Assembly (NCBI GenBank): GCA_902805475.1
Contig: CADCSX010000005.1
Span: 3,111,501 to 3,175,500 of the forward strand
Length of the DNA stretch: 64,000 nucleotides
Direction: 5' to 3'
Source of the DNA: Entonaema liquescens
Lineage: Eukaryota > Ascomycota > Sordariomycetes > Xylariales > Xylariaceae
A model generated the notes under the pieces. It searched no databases. It had not been told where the DNA came from and was given only the letters and a program-made list of their open reading frames with translations. Shown here piece after piece: positions 10,170-21,965 of the stretch (position 1 is its first letter; each line of letters starts with the position of its first letter). The position numbers and the translations under genes are program-made.

Positions 10170-10996
10170 TGTCAAGAATCATCAGCAGTCTGACATATAT
10201 GGACATATAGCTACTGAGTCAGTGGGAAGGGGTATCACGGTGCGTAAGTCATTTTACCACATTCTACCACTCCATATCGAAACAATAGCCGGTTCTATAT
10301 GGACCAAAGTGCTTAAGGGATGGAACTACGGGGATTTCGCTACTAGTCTAGTGCATACAAGAATAGGCATTCAAGCCGCTGTAGTCATCGAAGCGTTGTT
10401 GGGTACCTGCTCGACCCATTACGAAATAGGTCAAGCTTTATCTGATATCCTCGAACTACGAGGATATAATATCGACGAGTTGCCCAACGTCCGTGGGCTA
10501 ACACGAATGGTAAATAATCTGGACTATTTTCTTTCTGACGCGGGGTTTCGTAAAAACCTACTAGAGGTGACTAAGGAAGTGTTAAATACCGTTGATCCAG
10601 GCGATGAGAATTACGCAAATATAAAACTACGCATTGGAAATGGCAGGGATCCAATCCCCCCTGCCAGCGAGATTAGTCGCCTTCTTTGTTGCTCAAGTGA
10701 GGAAGAAGTAATTCTTTCGGGTATACGGTACGTGGTCGGAAACTACCCTCCTACCCCGTCCCGAATTCTGCATCATTTTATACCTACGTTGAGATTTTCT
10801 GTGTGATCGTGGCGCATACCACCAAAGTTTCTTCTTGGGATGTGTTAATAACCCGAATATCAGTGGAAGCGGAGCCTGGTTTGCAACGTTTGCAAACTAC
10901 TCCCTTGACATGTCGGTGGAAGTACGACTCGACGGAAAACCCCTGTGGACGCGTCTAGGGAACAACGGGTTCGTTATTATCGACGTAGGTAGCTAG
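10170..10996 (+). pseudogene. Decayed copy 2 of the same unrecognised family
   Basis: An open frame to 10806 reads TESVGRGITVRKSF, SIWTKVLKGWNYGDF, VVIEALLGTCSTHYEIGQALSDILELRG, then LPNVRGLTRMVNNLDYFLSDAGF. The family resemblance resumes in another frame at about 10850-10996 with GAWFATFANYSLDMSVEVRLDG and FVIIDVG. It therefore contains a middle section absent from copy 1, and a frame change near 10803. This could be a multi-exon gene whose splice sites I failed to place, but a broken gene is simpler. Function unknown. Confidence 0.42.
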
Positions 10997-11899
10997 GTAA
11001 TCTTTGGATTCGACTGAAAGCCTCGACCTGGGCAACCTCGACATCGAGAAAACTCCCCATCGCCTTGTTGAGTCCTTTGACCCGGGTAATATCTTCGGCC
11101 GGTCCGAAGGACACGTAGGCACCTACCTAGGTACCGAATACAAAGTCTGAGCAACAAGAAAGGTGGAGTGATGATGTTATGAAATCATTGGGCGGTATAT
11201 AAACCATCTTGTTCAAAAAAGAAAAAAAAGAAAAAAAAAGACGACGGGAAGTTGAGGATTGAAACTCACTTCATTTACCGATGTCTTTAAACAAAATGTA
11301 AATTAGTAGATACAGACGGCTACGGGAATCGAATTTTAGTTTGACATATATTTAAATTAATCCATTGTTGGAATGAGATGCGAAGAGTAATTTCATTGTT
11401 TGACTTGTGAGACATTTCGCCACGCATGGGAGATGAGAAAAAGGGGTGAGATTACATCTGTTTCCCCTTAAAAAGATTTGGACAAAGCATAAAACCGCCC
11501 GTAAGCTCAATCTTGTCCCGATAATAGATGCTTTTCGAAAGATCTATGTAAGTCCCATGTGACACTTAGACATCCAAGTTCTCGTTCCGTTTTTGGTTAC
11601 TATCTCTGGCGCGTGTTTCATCGAACAAAGAGCCTCTCGAAGAGTAGCGCTCTCACATTATGTGACGATTCACTGGATCAATTAGGGACGGTAGGAAATA
11701 CTTTGCAGTGTCCCGTGTTACCTCGCAAAAAAGATGATTAACCCTAAGTGTAATACCGAATCTAAGACTAGGATGACGATGAAAATATCCTAATTATAAC
11801 GATCCATCGCCCCCCGTTTCTATAGCCACGTACGAAGTCCATCAAGACCCCTCATACATTTCCAACAGCTCCAACTTCCAGCCTCCGCCCTTTATCGCT
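10997..11899. other. Intergenic stretch
   Basis: Contains an A-rich run near 11215-11240 and short TACCTA/TAGGTA motifs near 11115-11140. No gene supported. Confidence 0.45.
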
Positions 11900-12937
11900 T
11901 TAAATCTTGTAAACAATCTTCTTCCCACTAACGCGTCCCTTGCGCAAATCATCCAACCCCTCGAGGATCCGATCCAAGCCCCCCTCGCGCACGTCCGCCG
12001 GGTGCGGCTTGACCTTGCCCTCGGCAATCAGCTTCTCGGCCAGCTTCCAGAACTTGACGCCGAACTCGTAGTCCGCCGGGTTCGCGGGGAACTCGTGGCC
12101 CAGCTTGACGAACGTCTCGCCCGTCATGGTGTACGCGAGCGTCGCGCGGCTCTCCACGTCGTCGCGCGGGAACTTGTCCACGTTCAGGAGCGAGCTGTAC
12201 TTGCCGCCCTTAGAGCTGAGCGCCTGCGCGGAGATCTCCGGCGCCGACCCCTCCGCGATGCAGTCGAACACGTACTCGAGGCCGTCGTTCGTGAACTTGC
12301 GGATGTCCGCCCCGACCGTCGGCGACTTGTAGTCGAACGTCGCGTCCGCGCCCAGGCTCTTCAGCAGGTCGAAGTTGTGCGGCGAGGACGTCGTGAGGAC
12401 CTGCAGACCGGACAGCTTGGCGAATTGGACTGCGAGCGTCCCGGTCGCCGTGCTGGCGCCGTAGATGAGCACCGGGAAGGGCTTCTTGGCCGGCTCGGTG
12501 GGTAAGGGGAGACCGAGCGATTGGTAGAGCGCTTGGCCGACGGTGCTAACGCCCACGCCTAGCGTTGCGGCCTGCTCCATCGTGATATTGTCCGGCACCT
12601 TGATGGCAAGCGCGGCCTTTGCCACGATGTGCTCGGCGAAGGCGCCGTCCTCCGAGTTGCTGATATTAGCGCCGGAGACGAAACCAGAGATCTTGTCGCC
12701 GACTTTGAGGTTTGTGACATCGGGTCCTAATTCCTCGACGATTCCCGAGTAGTCGCAACCAACCAGACCGCCGGGAGCTCCAACGCCGTCGATGTGCTTC
12801 CAGTCAGTAGGGTTCAGCGCAACAGCGACGGTTTTGACCTTGACGTAGCCGGGGCGCACTTTGGGAATAGGTGCGTCGGTTACGACCTTTGCGACTTTTC
12901 CCTCCTGGATGATAAGAGCTTTCTGAGTTGCAGCCAT
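11900..12937 (-). CDS. Medium-chain reductase, enoyl/quinone oxidoreductase-like
   Basis: Intronless 345-aa zinc-independent MDR protein. The N-terminal GroES-like part has KVKTVAVALNPTDWKHID and GCDYSGIVEELG. The cofactor domain has GVGVSTVGQALYQSL and the Rossmann motif YGASTATGTLAVQFAKLSG, followed by LKSLGADATFDY. The C-terminus GGLDRILEGLDDLRKGRVSGKK is the usual ending. This subgroup includes stand-alone trans-enoyl reductases of fungal secondary metabolism and general quinone reductases using NADPH. No polyketide synthase is nearby, so a housekeeping or detoxifying reductase is at least as likely. The region is clearly GC-richer than the flanks. Confidence 0.88.
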   Translation of the reverse strand: MAATQKALIIQEGKVAKVVTDAPIPKVRPGYVKVKTVAVALNPTDWKHIDGVGAPGGLVGCDYSGIVEELGPDVTNLKVGDKISGFVSGANISNSEDGAFAEHIVAKAALAIKVPDNITMEQAATLGVGVSTVGQALYQSLGLPLPTEPAKKPFPVLIYGASTATGTLAVQFAKLSGLQVLTTSSPHNFDLLKSLGADATFDYKSPTVGADIRKFTNDGLEYVFDCIAEGSAPEISAQALSSKGGKYSSLLNVDKFPRDDVESRATLAYTMTGETFVKLGHEFPANPADYEFGVKFWKLAEKLIAEGKVKPHPADVREGGLDRILEGLDDLRKGRVSGKKIVYKI

Positions 12938-14757
12938 TTTCGTATAAGTTGCGAATGTTGTATAAGTTCCGAGTGTCGTGTAGAAAAGTAGATATCGAGT
13001 GATGTTGAGTGATTGTGATAGGTAATATGATATTGTTTGCGACAGCTGTTTCTTAAATATATGAATCGCAATATGTTGAAGAACTTAGAAGCTGTCCACA
13101 TTTATGGTATAATTACGTCTAGACCCCTCGAGCTCCACCACCCCTCCCTCTGACAAAGCTATAGAGATAATGAGATAGTCTCTGCCAATGTATGACACGG
13201 GAACTCGTAACCAATCATGTCTAAAACTAGAATATTCGCGATCTGTGGCTATTTTAGGCGATAATGTTATGTCCGACTTAATTAGTAACAGGGATAATAT
13301 ACTTCCGATTACAAATATATTCCCCGTTTGTATTGGTGTGTTTTACATACAATTATTTGGGTCCACTTGGCTTGAGTCGTGATATCACCAGCTTTGTTGA
13401 CTTATATACTATATATTTAACAACCCCAACTGTAACTATTTTATATCAGCCCCTATACAAGAGGTAAAAAAAAAAAAAAAAAGTGATAGATGTTGTGCAA
13501 CAACTTCAATAACTATCGAGCTGACCAACCACATAGCGCCGTGCAGGAAGATCGAAACGAGCCTCACGCATGCGGGGGCGGCTTGCTGGCGCATGAAATA
13601 ATCTCCCAATTTTGTTCACTACAGACTATAGATATACTAATGCACTTCAATTCAGTGTATCTTGGGGTTGGCTTTCGTTGATCAACCAATACCGTCTAGA
13701 ATATGTAATTGAACAAGTTATTTCTAATAGATCTTTCGTCTAAGTCTTCTATTCGTGAATTGTCTTGTTCCAACGCCGGAGATAACGGAATTGTTGGTGT
13801 CGAATATCGAATTAAATATACAAGAATAATTTATTACGTCATTGTCTATGTATTTAACCAAAGTTAGAATATGGCGTCTTAAGAAGCCGTGCATTGGAAA
13901 CATCAAAAACACTTCTACACCAATCCTCAGTAGCAAACACGTATACAACCTATGAATGATTTTAGGTAGTTAGTATTATTTCAGAACTGAAACTGAAATG
14001 CAATTAGTTTTTGTGTTTAACTCCGTGTGTACAGACCGCCATTACCTAAGATATGCTGACATATCGCACAGAGCCTCAAAAATGGCACCAACAGCGCCGC
14101 AACAAACCCTGCAAGACCCGCGCTAGGTATCAAACGCCTCGAATATTAATAATCGCAAAAAGTACGCCAACCACCACTGCGCCCGACAAGCCAAGATCAC
14201 CAGAAAGCCCCTTAAACTTCAATAACTAAGCATGAAGAATCGGTGATAACAGGTAGAGTATAGTTAGAGGTATGTTTATCATCAAGTTTGCTTACCAAGC
14301 TATAATACACCTCCCGTGCTTTCTAACTATTTCACGGCGGGTATTAGGTTCTCCTGTATCTGGTTTTGGCAAGGCGTCGCAAAGAATTTCCGAAACTAGA
14401 AAAGCAAGCACAATTCTTGAGGGGATGTATTAACTGTTAAATCCGGGACTAATGAACCGAGCCTGGGAGACTGATTCTTTATGACCACACTTAGAGTCCG
14501 GTATACCAGTCCGTAAGAGTCGTGGCTCAAAGAAACCATGAAGGATACTCGAACGTCAGCTCGTACTCGTTTCTGACGCCAATATTCACCCTAACTTTTG
14601 AAGTCGTGGTAGCGCGTCTCCTCTCAGATAAATAGGAACGATAGAAACCCCCGAGTTTCTAACCAACAGGGAGGAACAAACACGTAACGTGGAAAGCATC
14701 GCATCTAATCTTTTTTGCTAAAAACAGTCTAAAATAGATTCAGGAAAATCCTGTCTC
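12938..14757. other. 1.8-kb intergenic region with a possible membrane-protein relic
   Basis: Mostly featureless, AT-rich, with an A-run at about 13466-13482. On the minus strand around 14210-14030 two adjacent frames read hydrophobic text (SGAVVVGVLFAIINIRG, then AGLAGFVAALLVPFLRLCAIC) that would join if one T were added near 14133. This may be the end of a lost membrane protein, but no family is recognised. Confidence 0.25.
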
Positions 14758-17139
14758 TTATGATAACTCGATCGTAGCTGGTGGCTTGCTCGTCGTGTTG
14801 TAGAACACGCAACTCACACCCTCGACCTCGTTAACAATCCGCGTGGATACGTTCATCAGGAAGTCCATGTCGAACTTGTAAGCCTCGGCACTCATGAAAT
14901 CCTTAGTTGTAACCGCACGCAGTAAGCATAGGTATCCTTCATAGCGCTTGTCGCCCTATTGATATGTTAGAAGCTATTCCTTGGCGCAAATATGGTAAAA
15001 GGATTGGGGATGAGAATCGAGTTGAATTTCCTACCATAACTCCCACAGCCTTGTTTGTATCAAGGCCAGCATACGCTTGGCTAATTTCGTTGTAAATACC
15101 AGCCTCCTTAATCATGCTAATGAAGATCTTGGGGAGTGTTAGCACCTGTATATCTTGTAGTATAATAGATCATTTTAGGCATCCTTACATTGTCTGCCTT
15201 CCTCGCAATCTCGACACGCTCTGGGGTCACTTCGCCGAGAATTCGGATAGCGATACCAGGGCCGGGGAATGGCTGGGTGGGATTATCTTAGTATCCATTC
15301 AGGCAAACTGGATTTTAGGATGACCTACATGTCTCATGACGAGTTCCTCGTTGACACCCAACTCACGTCCGAGGGCTCTAACTTCACTATATCATGAGGG
15401 TTAATATCGTACCAAAATAGCTAGCATTATTCGACGCCAAATGCATCTAAAACTTACTCCTTAAATAACTCCCGGAAAGGCTGCATCTCTTTAGCAATCA
15501 ACCCTATTTAGTGAGAGTGCAACTTACCTCAATAAGCTTGAGACCTTGGCCGTCCATCATCCGTTGCGGTAGTCCGCCGACATTGTGATGTGTCTAATAC
15601 ATAGTCAGGCTTAGATGCTAATTAAGTAGGATCATTAGTAGTAGGTACCTTAATAGTCGCTGAGGGGCCCTTGAATGAGATCGATTCAATGACGTCCTAC
15701 AGACGGTGGAGTGTTAGCAAAGGAATTAGCGGTTAAGCGATCAAAGGGGCATCCTACTGGGTACAGGGTTCCCTGGAGGAACCATTCAACCTTTCCGGCA
15801 TTCGGCGTGTTCTCTGCGGCCTTCTCAATTTTAATTGCCTCCTCCTCGAAGATATCGATGAAAGTATTGCCGATGATCTTTCGCTTTTGCTCCGGGTCGA
15901 GTACACCCTTCAGTTTCGAAAGGAAGATTTGCGAAGCATCCACGACAGTCAGGTTAATACCCAAATGTTCACCAAGTGCTTCCTTCACCTGCTGGCATTC
16001 GTTTAGACGCATCACGCCATTGTCCACTAACACAGCATGAAACCTGTCGCCAATAGCTAGCTTCACTATAGGGGTGTTGTTAGCAATCTTGAATGCCATT
16101 AAACAGGACACAAAGCCGATATGGCGCCTCAACGTGCCTAATATAATACACTACCCGAAAGGAGCATGATATCGACTTACTTAACTTCGCAGCAACTGTT
16201 GAGTCGACACCACCTGAGACGGCCCCGATAACTTGACCATTGCCCACGAGTTTACGGATTCGAGCGACCTCCTTTTCTAAGAAGTCTGTCATCGTCCAGT
16301 TTTGCTTGACACCGCAAATGCCGACGGAGAAGTTCTTGAGGAGCTCGGTACCACGAGGGGTGTGTGTTACTTCAGGATGAAACTGTATCCCGAAGATTGG
16401 CTTGCTCTCATGTGCGATACTAGCGTAGGGGGAATTTTGAGTGGTAGCGATGGTGACGAAGCCTTCTGGCAATTGGCTTAATTTGTCACCGTGGCTCATC
16501 CAGCTGTCATTTGTCAGTAGAGCTCTCGATCTACACTATAAATGATCGGCAGATGTTTGGACTAATATACTCACACTCTCATGCCAGCATCTCCATACAA
16601 GCCTTCATATAGCCGGTCAACATGGCTGTTGTGGTGTTGGGCTATAAGATCCTAATTGATTATAAGCATTACGGCGTAAACCTAAGAACTGAAATGAGCA
16701 AGTGAGTTGTACCGCTTGACCATATTCTCTCTTAGTTCCGGCAACGACATTGTCCTTGCTGAGGTTCCATGCGATTTCTTGAAGACCATAGCATATACCT
16801 AATATCGGGACTCCGAGTTCGATAAAGGCTGAGTCAACGTGAGGCGCATCCTTGTCATAAACTGAAAAGGGTCCACCAGATAGAATAATTCCCTTAGGCT
16901 TCCAGCTTAATTCTGAGAGCTTGGTAGTGCACCTATTGGATAGTTTATTAGAACTATTTGAATCGTGGATACCCAAGACAAAAAAAAAAAAAAAAAACTC
17001 ACGGAAGCATCTCACTGTAGACGTTCAATTCTCGTAGTCGTCTAGTAATAAGATGTGTGAACTGGGATCCGAAGTCCAGCACAAGAATAGTGTCGTAGGC
17101 ATTGTGAGGCGCCTCGGCCTGCTCAACCTCGGTCGACAT
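14758..17139 (-). CDS. GUA1: GMP synthase (glutamine-hydrolysing), 12 exons
   Basis: Converts XMP to GMP using glutamine and ATP, the last step of guanylate synthesis. I can place 12 exons in frame: 17139-17003, 16932-16713, 16651-16575, 16503-16181, 16065-15758, 15696-15649, 15593-15528, 15480-15458, 15386-15329, 15272-15189, 15145-15035, 14955-14758. They total 1653 bases, 550 aa. The glutaminase has LDFGSQFTHLI, SGGPFSVY, GICYGLQ (nucleophile Cys) and GIQFHPEV. The ATP-pyrophosphatase P-loop is AVSGGVDSTVA, and the dimerisation part has HHNVGGLP, HPFPGPG, IRILGE and KPPATIE. Exon 8 is only 23 bases. The C-terminus ends TIELS instead of the almost universal TIEWE. No frame conflict anywhere, so the gene is probably active. 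Confidence 0.93.
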
Positions 17140-17903
17140 CTTTCTGAATTTCAAATATGCCTGAAAAATGACCTATTTTCGAGTTTGAATATGTTTTTCG
17201 CTCAGGTTTGCGACGCTGAGGTAAGTATTTGTTCGACTATTTGTTCGACTAACAGTAGAAAAAAATGGTCGCTCGGAGGGGTTCAAATTTCTTATCATTC
17301 TTATCAGTCCTAAAATAGTCTAGCGAGGGTAAACCGTTATCTTCATAAGTTTTCACGGTGTTTGCATGTGCTGCCAAGGCACACGTGATCTTAGTTTGAC
17401 ACGGGCTATTATTCCTATTATTCAACTCAAAATTAATACCAAGGATTTGAGAATATCCAACCACGTAAATGCCAAGAGATAGGAATTGTCTGTCAGAGAT
17501 TTAACACAACTTATTTCACTTCATAATTCCTTAATAAGTATCCCTTTTCTTCTTGGTATGATTAGACATATCTAGTCCACCCCTGGAACAAGCTGCTCCA
17601 GTAGGTAGCATTATTCTTAAATCACCTCGTTTAGGATGATTTTTGCTCAATGATTAGGTAACAAAATCGAAAAGCCAACCCCTATACCTGTTCCATGAGA
17701 GAACGCTCAGTAATAACCCCGCCGAACGCCTCATTCCTTGAAGGTCATATTACATATCTATCCTTCCATCCTAGACGCCCCCTATATGCCCTGCTATAAT
17801 AGGAACCTCGAAGAACCATTACGGTCATCGACTAATTCTCATAATGATATTAGTAGCGAGCTCGGCTCGTATGCGTTCGTAACCCGGCTGGTAGATAATC
17901 CCT
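17140..17903. other. Intergenic spacer
   Basis: GUA1 promoter region and 3' flank of the GH76 gene. No gene recognised. Confidence 0.5.
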
Positions 17904-19473
17904 TTATACTCCGATGCTCATCCACCCAAATGTCCCAACCGCGGAAGCTAGAACAAGAGCTGTTAGAATACCAGCACCCGCTCTATCTCCTGTTGTTATT
18001 GGTGCTGGCGTGTGGGTAAACGAGTCACTCCCTGCGCCGGCATTCGGATCGCCTTCACTGGTGCCACCAGTTTCCATCGTCACTGGGGGTTTGGCCTTCC
18101 CGACCAAGAGGGACGACACGGCTCCTAGAACATTCATTGTCTGCCCAGCGCCCACACTGTTATCGAATGTGCCACTCGACCACCCAAATCCGCATGTCTT
18201 CCCAGTTGGTGGTCCGGTACACTGCTTTACAGCAGCCTGGGCCGAGTCCTTCAGGACTGGTAGAACTTTCTCGGCCGTAAATGGGGCAATTTGTGTCATG
18301 GTCGTCATCCATCGGTGTAGATATCCCTTGAAACTCAGCATATCTGTTGTGCAGGTCATGTGCTCTTCACATGCGATTTCGTAAGCGACGTTATTTTTGA
18401 AGAAATCGCGGATCGTTGCATCTAGAAGTCCTGTGACTCGTTGTTCCCATTTCGAGTCTCCGCCCGTCTAAAAAGAATGTTAGCATCGATATCAAAAGTG
18501 GGATGGATATACCCTACAAAATTGTACATATGTGCCGCCCCGAGCAGGTAAACGGCATTGTTGTAAGAGAACTGGGCCTTGTTGATATCGGTGCAGTTGG
18601 TCTGGACGTGGGCGCCATCGTAAATCTTATAGTCCTTATCCATTAAGCCAACACCCTCGACCCAGTCCCAAGTTTTCTCTGCCCAGTCGGCGTATGTTTG
18701 ATTATTTAGATAACGTGCTAAGCGGGCGCCGAGATTGAAGAAGCAGCCATTGGCGATACCTTAATCGGCCTTGTTAGCTTTGCATTTATAAACAATAGTC
18801 TTTTGTTCCTCTTACTATTCTTGTAGTCGTATCCGTTATTCGCAAAGGGAATCTGCCATCGCAAACCACCGCCACAGGTAGTGTCGTGGCGGCTGGGATC
18901 TGCTTGGGTATTGAAGACTGCCTGTGCTAAGTACAGCCACTGAGGTTGATCCGAAGGAGGGTCGGGGAAGTTGACTTCAGCAGCCAGCATGGCAGACATG
19001 CCCCAGAATCCTTGATCATCGTTACCAAGTGAGGCGGTAACGTTAGGAGGCATATAGTCCTTATTCGGGCCAGTCTGCCAAAGCATGGCCTGGGTAACTA
19101 CATCATTATAGGTGGTGTCTCCAGTATAATGCCAGTAATCGATCATTGCTCCCCAAAGTGCACCGCCTTCCCACCAGTAGTAATCGCCTGCTGGAGGAGG
19201 ACCGGGGAGGATACCAGGCGTTTGTCCGGTTTCATTTCCATGATAATATGTCATGACATTTTGAGCGAGGGCCTTGGCTGTTGACATAATGTCATCTAAA
19301 TACAGTAGGACGTATTAGTATAACAGTTTACAGGAGATAAGAAAATTACAATATATATCAAAGGGCTAGATAGCAGTCATACCATCAGAATCTATTTGAT
19401 AAGTTTGTGCAGATACGATATCTCCCGTGAACAGGAGCGCGACGGGAAAAGCGCGCGAAAAGAAAGGCGCCAT
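17904..19473 (-). CDS. GH76 mannan endo-1,6-alpha-mannosidase-like, DFG5/DCW1 type, GPI-anchored
   Basis: Four exons (19473-19383, 19295-18816, 18759-18518, 18467-17904) give 458 aa in one frame. ATG 19473 starts a signal peptide (FSRAFPVALLFTGDIVSA). The GH76 body has YYHGNETGQTPGILPGPPPAG, WWEGGALWGAMIDYWHYTGD, LGNDDQGFWGMSAMLAAE with the catalytic Asp pair, GGGLRWQI, and NGYDYKNSIANGCFF across an intron. The C-terminus has a Gly/Ser/Thr-rich stalk and a terminal hydrophobic tail (AGILTALVLASAVGTFGWM) expected for GPI attachment. Family members act at the plasma membrane and wall, transferring GPI-glycoproteins into the glucan network. Which paralogue (Dfg5 or Dcw1) cannot be told. Confidence 0.9.
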
Positions 19474-21237
19474 AATGCTAACGGTCGGTAGATTTGACAT
19501 CCGTAAAAGGTTAACGAGCGACTGAATTAGAAAAGAGAGGAAGATGACGGTCGCAACTAAGACCTCGTTTTCCTCAATACCAATCCGTTCTATTAGATGA
19601 GGTCACAGATCGAGTCAACTTTGTGGTAACTTGGACGGATGCTGTCTCTTTCCCTGTACGAAGGACAGATTGGAAGAGATAGGTAGAGAGTTTGAGTTCC
19701 GGACAAGAATGGAGATGTAAAGGGAGAAATCCGAATTGATTGTCTACCAGCAAGTTTGTGTAATGTTTGCACATCCGACCTTTTACAGGTACACATGGGT
19801 GTATACATGGGTGTACAATATACAAATGCACTCGGTAAGGTGATGTATTCACCGTGTAAGTACTGTAACCACATTGCGCGTCACACTTGCACTTTCTATA
19901 CTAGTTCGCCGGTTCGGTCAACTACTATCTGACAATACACGCTCCGCAACAAAGGGCAACATTAGCACTGTGGGGTGTAGAGTGTAGGTACATACATAGG
20001 TAGGGTTATCTGGGGGAGATTTCACGAGGTAGGCGTGTTGGAGGGTACATGTATACTTACAGTTGCTGATGACGACTTTGTTACCCACAACTAAGCAAGA
20101 CCCGCATGGTTATCCTCGCTACATCCTAGCGCCTGCCACTATTATTCGTCCCCAAACCAAAAAAGGGTCTGGATGCCCCTGCTTCCAAGGAAATACAAGC
20201 TTTTTTACCTAAATCCTTTCATCGATCGGCGCCCGTCTTGGCAAAAGCTGGGCGTGGAGGTTCAGCTAAGAAATCTAGAATCTACCTACATACATCACAC
20301 CCCACGCGAAGCCAATGTCTCCATAATCAATGTCATGAACTATTTTTGTTGCTATATTCAGCGGGTCTGAAAACATTCACGTTGTTAAGTCAAATAGACT
20401 GAAAAAAGTAGCGATCTGGGAGATGCTAGTCAATCAAGAACGTAAATCCAACCCCTTATTGAAATCCTAACAACAGGTGGCACACACACGCGCGCGCACA
20501 TATTGTACATCACGACGAACACGGCATGGATCGACATGATCATCTCTTAATTATGAGAGGTCAATATGTACAAGTGTACAATCTGACAGTTCAGCAAGTC
20601 GGCATATTTACAAGACAAAAAAAAGGCTCAAAGTTCTAATATAAGAACTCCCTTCCCAATAATGACTCGAAAGCACAATTATGAATAATGGAATTTTGAC
20701 CGGGTACTAGATTTTTCGTACTCTAAGCTCTCGGGTGACAGTCCAAATCCTGACGGCATTGGTTTCAGCAACTTAGAGGCACAGCATATTCGGTGGCTGG
20801 TAGATACTACTCGGAATGCAGCCGCGTAACCCACGTGCCGACCATACAGTAAATATTTATTCTTAGCAGGACTTTGTAAAATTCTACATACCCGTATTAA
20901 GTTCAACATTGCACGATATTCCTTGCACGGAAAAACTCAGCTAACAGACATCATAATGACTTCTATAGTATACAACTGTAGTTGCTGATGATACTCTACA
21001 GGCTCTATAGGTATGTTCTCAAATAACGGGATGAAAGAGTACCACATTGGAAAGTACCAGAGAAACTAACACATTTAATTATTAATACTTAGAAGACTGC
21101 GCCGGCTTTATGCGCCTGGCCCGTTGGTCAACAGAGTATCCTTTTCGTTACAGGGCGTCCGATTAATATGTTTAACTATCTTGCGCTAGCTATTTTGTTA
21201 AGCTTACCAGGATTTCTCTAACTATCTCTAATAATAC
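19474..21237. other. 1.8-kb intergenic region
   Basis: No gene supported. It contains a 20-base alternating CA/CG purine-pyrimidine tract at 20481-20500, a near-palindrome around 20544-20562, and scattered short motifs. The several open frames of 60-90 codons have no recognisable content. Confidence 0.45.
20481..20500. repeat. Alternating CA/CG dinucleotide tract
   Basis: Twenty bases of strictly alternating pyrimidine-purine: CA repeats, then CG repeats, then CA. Such tracts can adopt Z-DNA. No function shown. Confidence 0.6.
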
Positions 21238-21965
21238 CTAACCAAACGGCATACCTGTACCGAGATCCATGTAAGGCCGCTCATACGCCAGATCAAACAC
21301 ACTTCGGGCGGTCCCCTCTACTTGAGGCACCTGACTGAGAGAATAGCCGCTATGATCAAACAGAAGTTTGCTGTCTTGGTAGAGAAAGCCATAGGCCTCT
21401 TGATCGGGCAGATGCACGCCGATGATGAACTTTGGCCGCGCAGCCTCGGCCCTATCGCGCCAGTCCAGGGTATTGCGCATATCTACAAGTGTCTATAGTT
21501 ACCCCTGTTGTCCAAGGAATAGAAAAGGTCCAATTTGACTGGCCGGATCATCTACGGCAGTGAAGCGACGAGAGAGCACATCGACCAACTGGATAAAGAA
21601 GCAGGACAGCCCAAGATGCCTGGTTTCTGACCATTTATCCGTTAGGAATATGCCGCATAATGGAGTGTGGTGATTGATCGACCCGCCGCTCCCCGATTGC
21701 GAGACTCGGGCATCCGGCTCCGGCTCCGGCTCCGGCGCAACGCTGGTTTGACGTTTACATACCCTGAAGTTGCGACTTCACCTTAGGGCGCGGCATATAA
21801 GCCCACGGCGGAACGACAGCTATCCTTCGTTCCCCCGTCCGCTACTGAGAAGGTCGAGATCTATGTGCTTGAAGTCCGGTCGCCGAAGGATCGCTACGAT
21901 TTTATCATATTCCTCGCACGGCTCGTCAAAGATGCAACGTTGATAAATGAGGAAATTCTTAAGTT
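21238..21965 (-). pseudogene. Broken gene of a fungal F-box-associated-like family
   Basis: Minus-strand text matches pieces I associate with a large family of fungal F-box/LRR-like proteins: CIFDEPCEEYDKIVAILRRPDF (about 21940-21870), a PEPEPEPD-SGSGGSINHH stretch, FLTDKWSETRHLGLSCFF, and MRNTLDWRDRAEAARPKFIIGVHLP to AYERPYMDLGTG. The frame is interrupted by a TAG at 21820-21822, a TAA at 21499-21501 and frame changes between blocks. Only the last block (21238-21480) remains open. The N-terminal F-box itself is not seen. The order of blocks is preserved, so this is one decayed gene. The F-box link is from memory of the family and is uncertain. Confidence 0.5.
21714..21735. repeat. Short hexamer repeat inside the pseudogene
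   Basis: Tandem CCGGCT units. On the minus strand they encode a Pro-Glu run, so they are probably ancestral coding repeat and not an insertion. Confidence 0.6.

Noticed and set aside
12002..12505. 167-codon plus-strand frame opposite the reductase
   Set aside because: Antisense shadow of a GC-rich coding region; Arg/Leu-rich nonsense text.
11900..12937. Secondary-metabolite cluster around the enoyl-reductase-like gene
   Set aside because: No synthase, transporter or regulator in the flanks; neighbours are core genes.
13188..13382. Small frames in the reductase-GUA1 spacer
   Set aside because: Short, AT-rich, with no motif on either strand.
19574..19874. Overlapping minus-strand frames of about 92 codons with Cys pairs
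   Set aside because: Two overlapping frames of equal length, no homology recognised, low-complexity composition.
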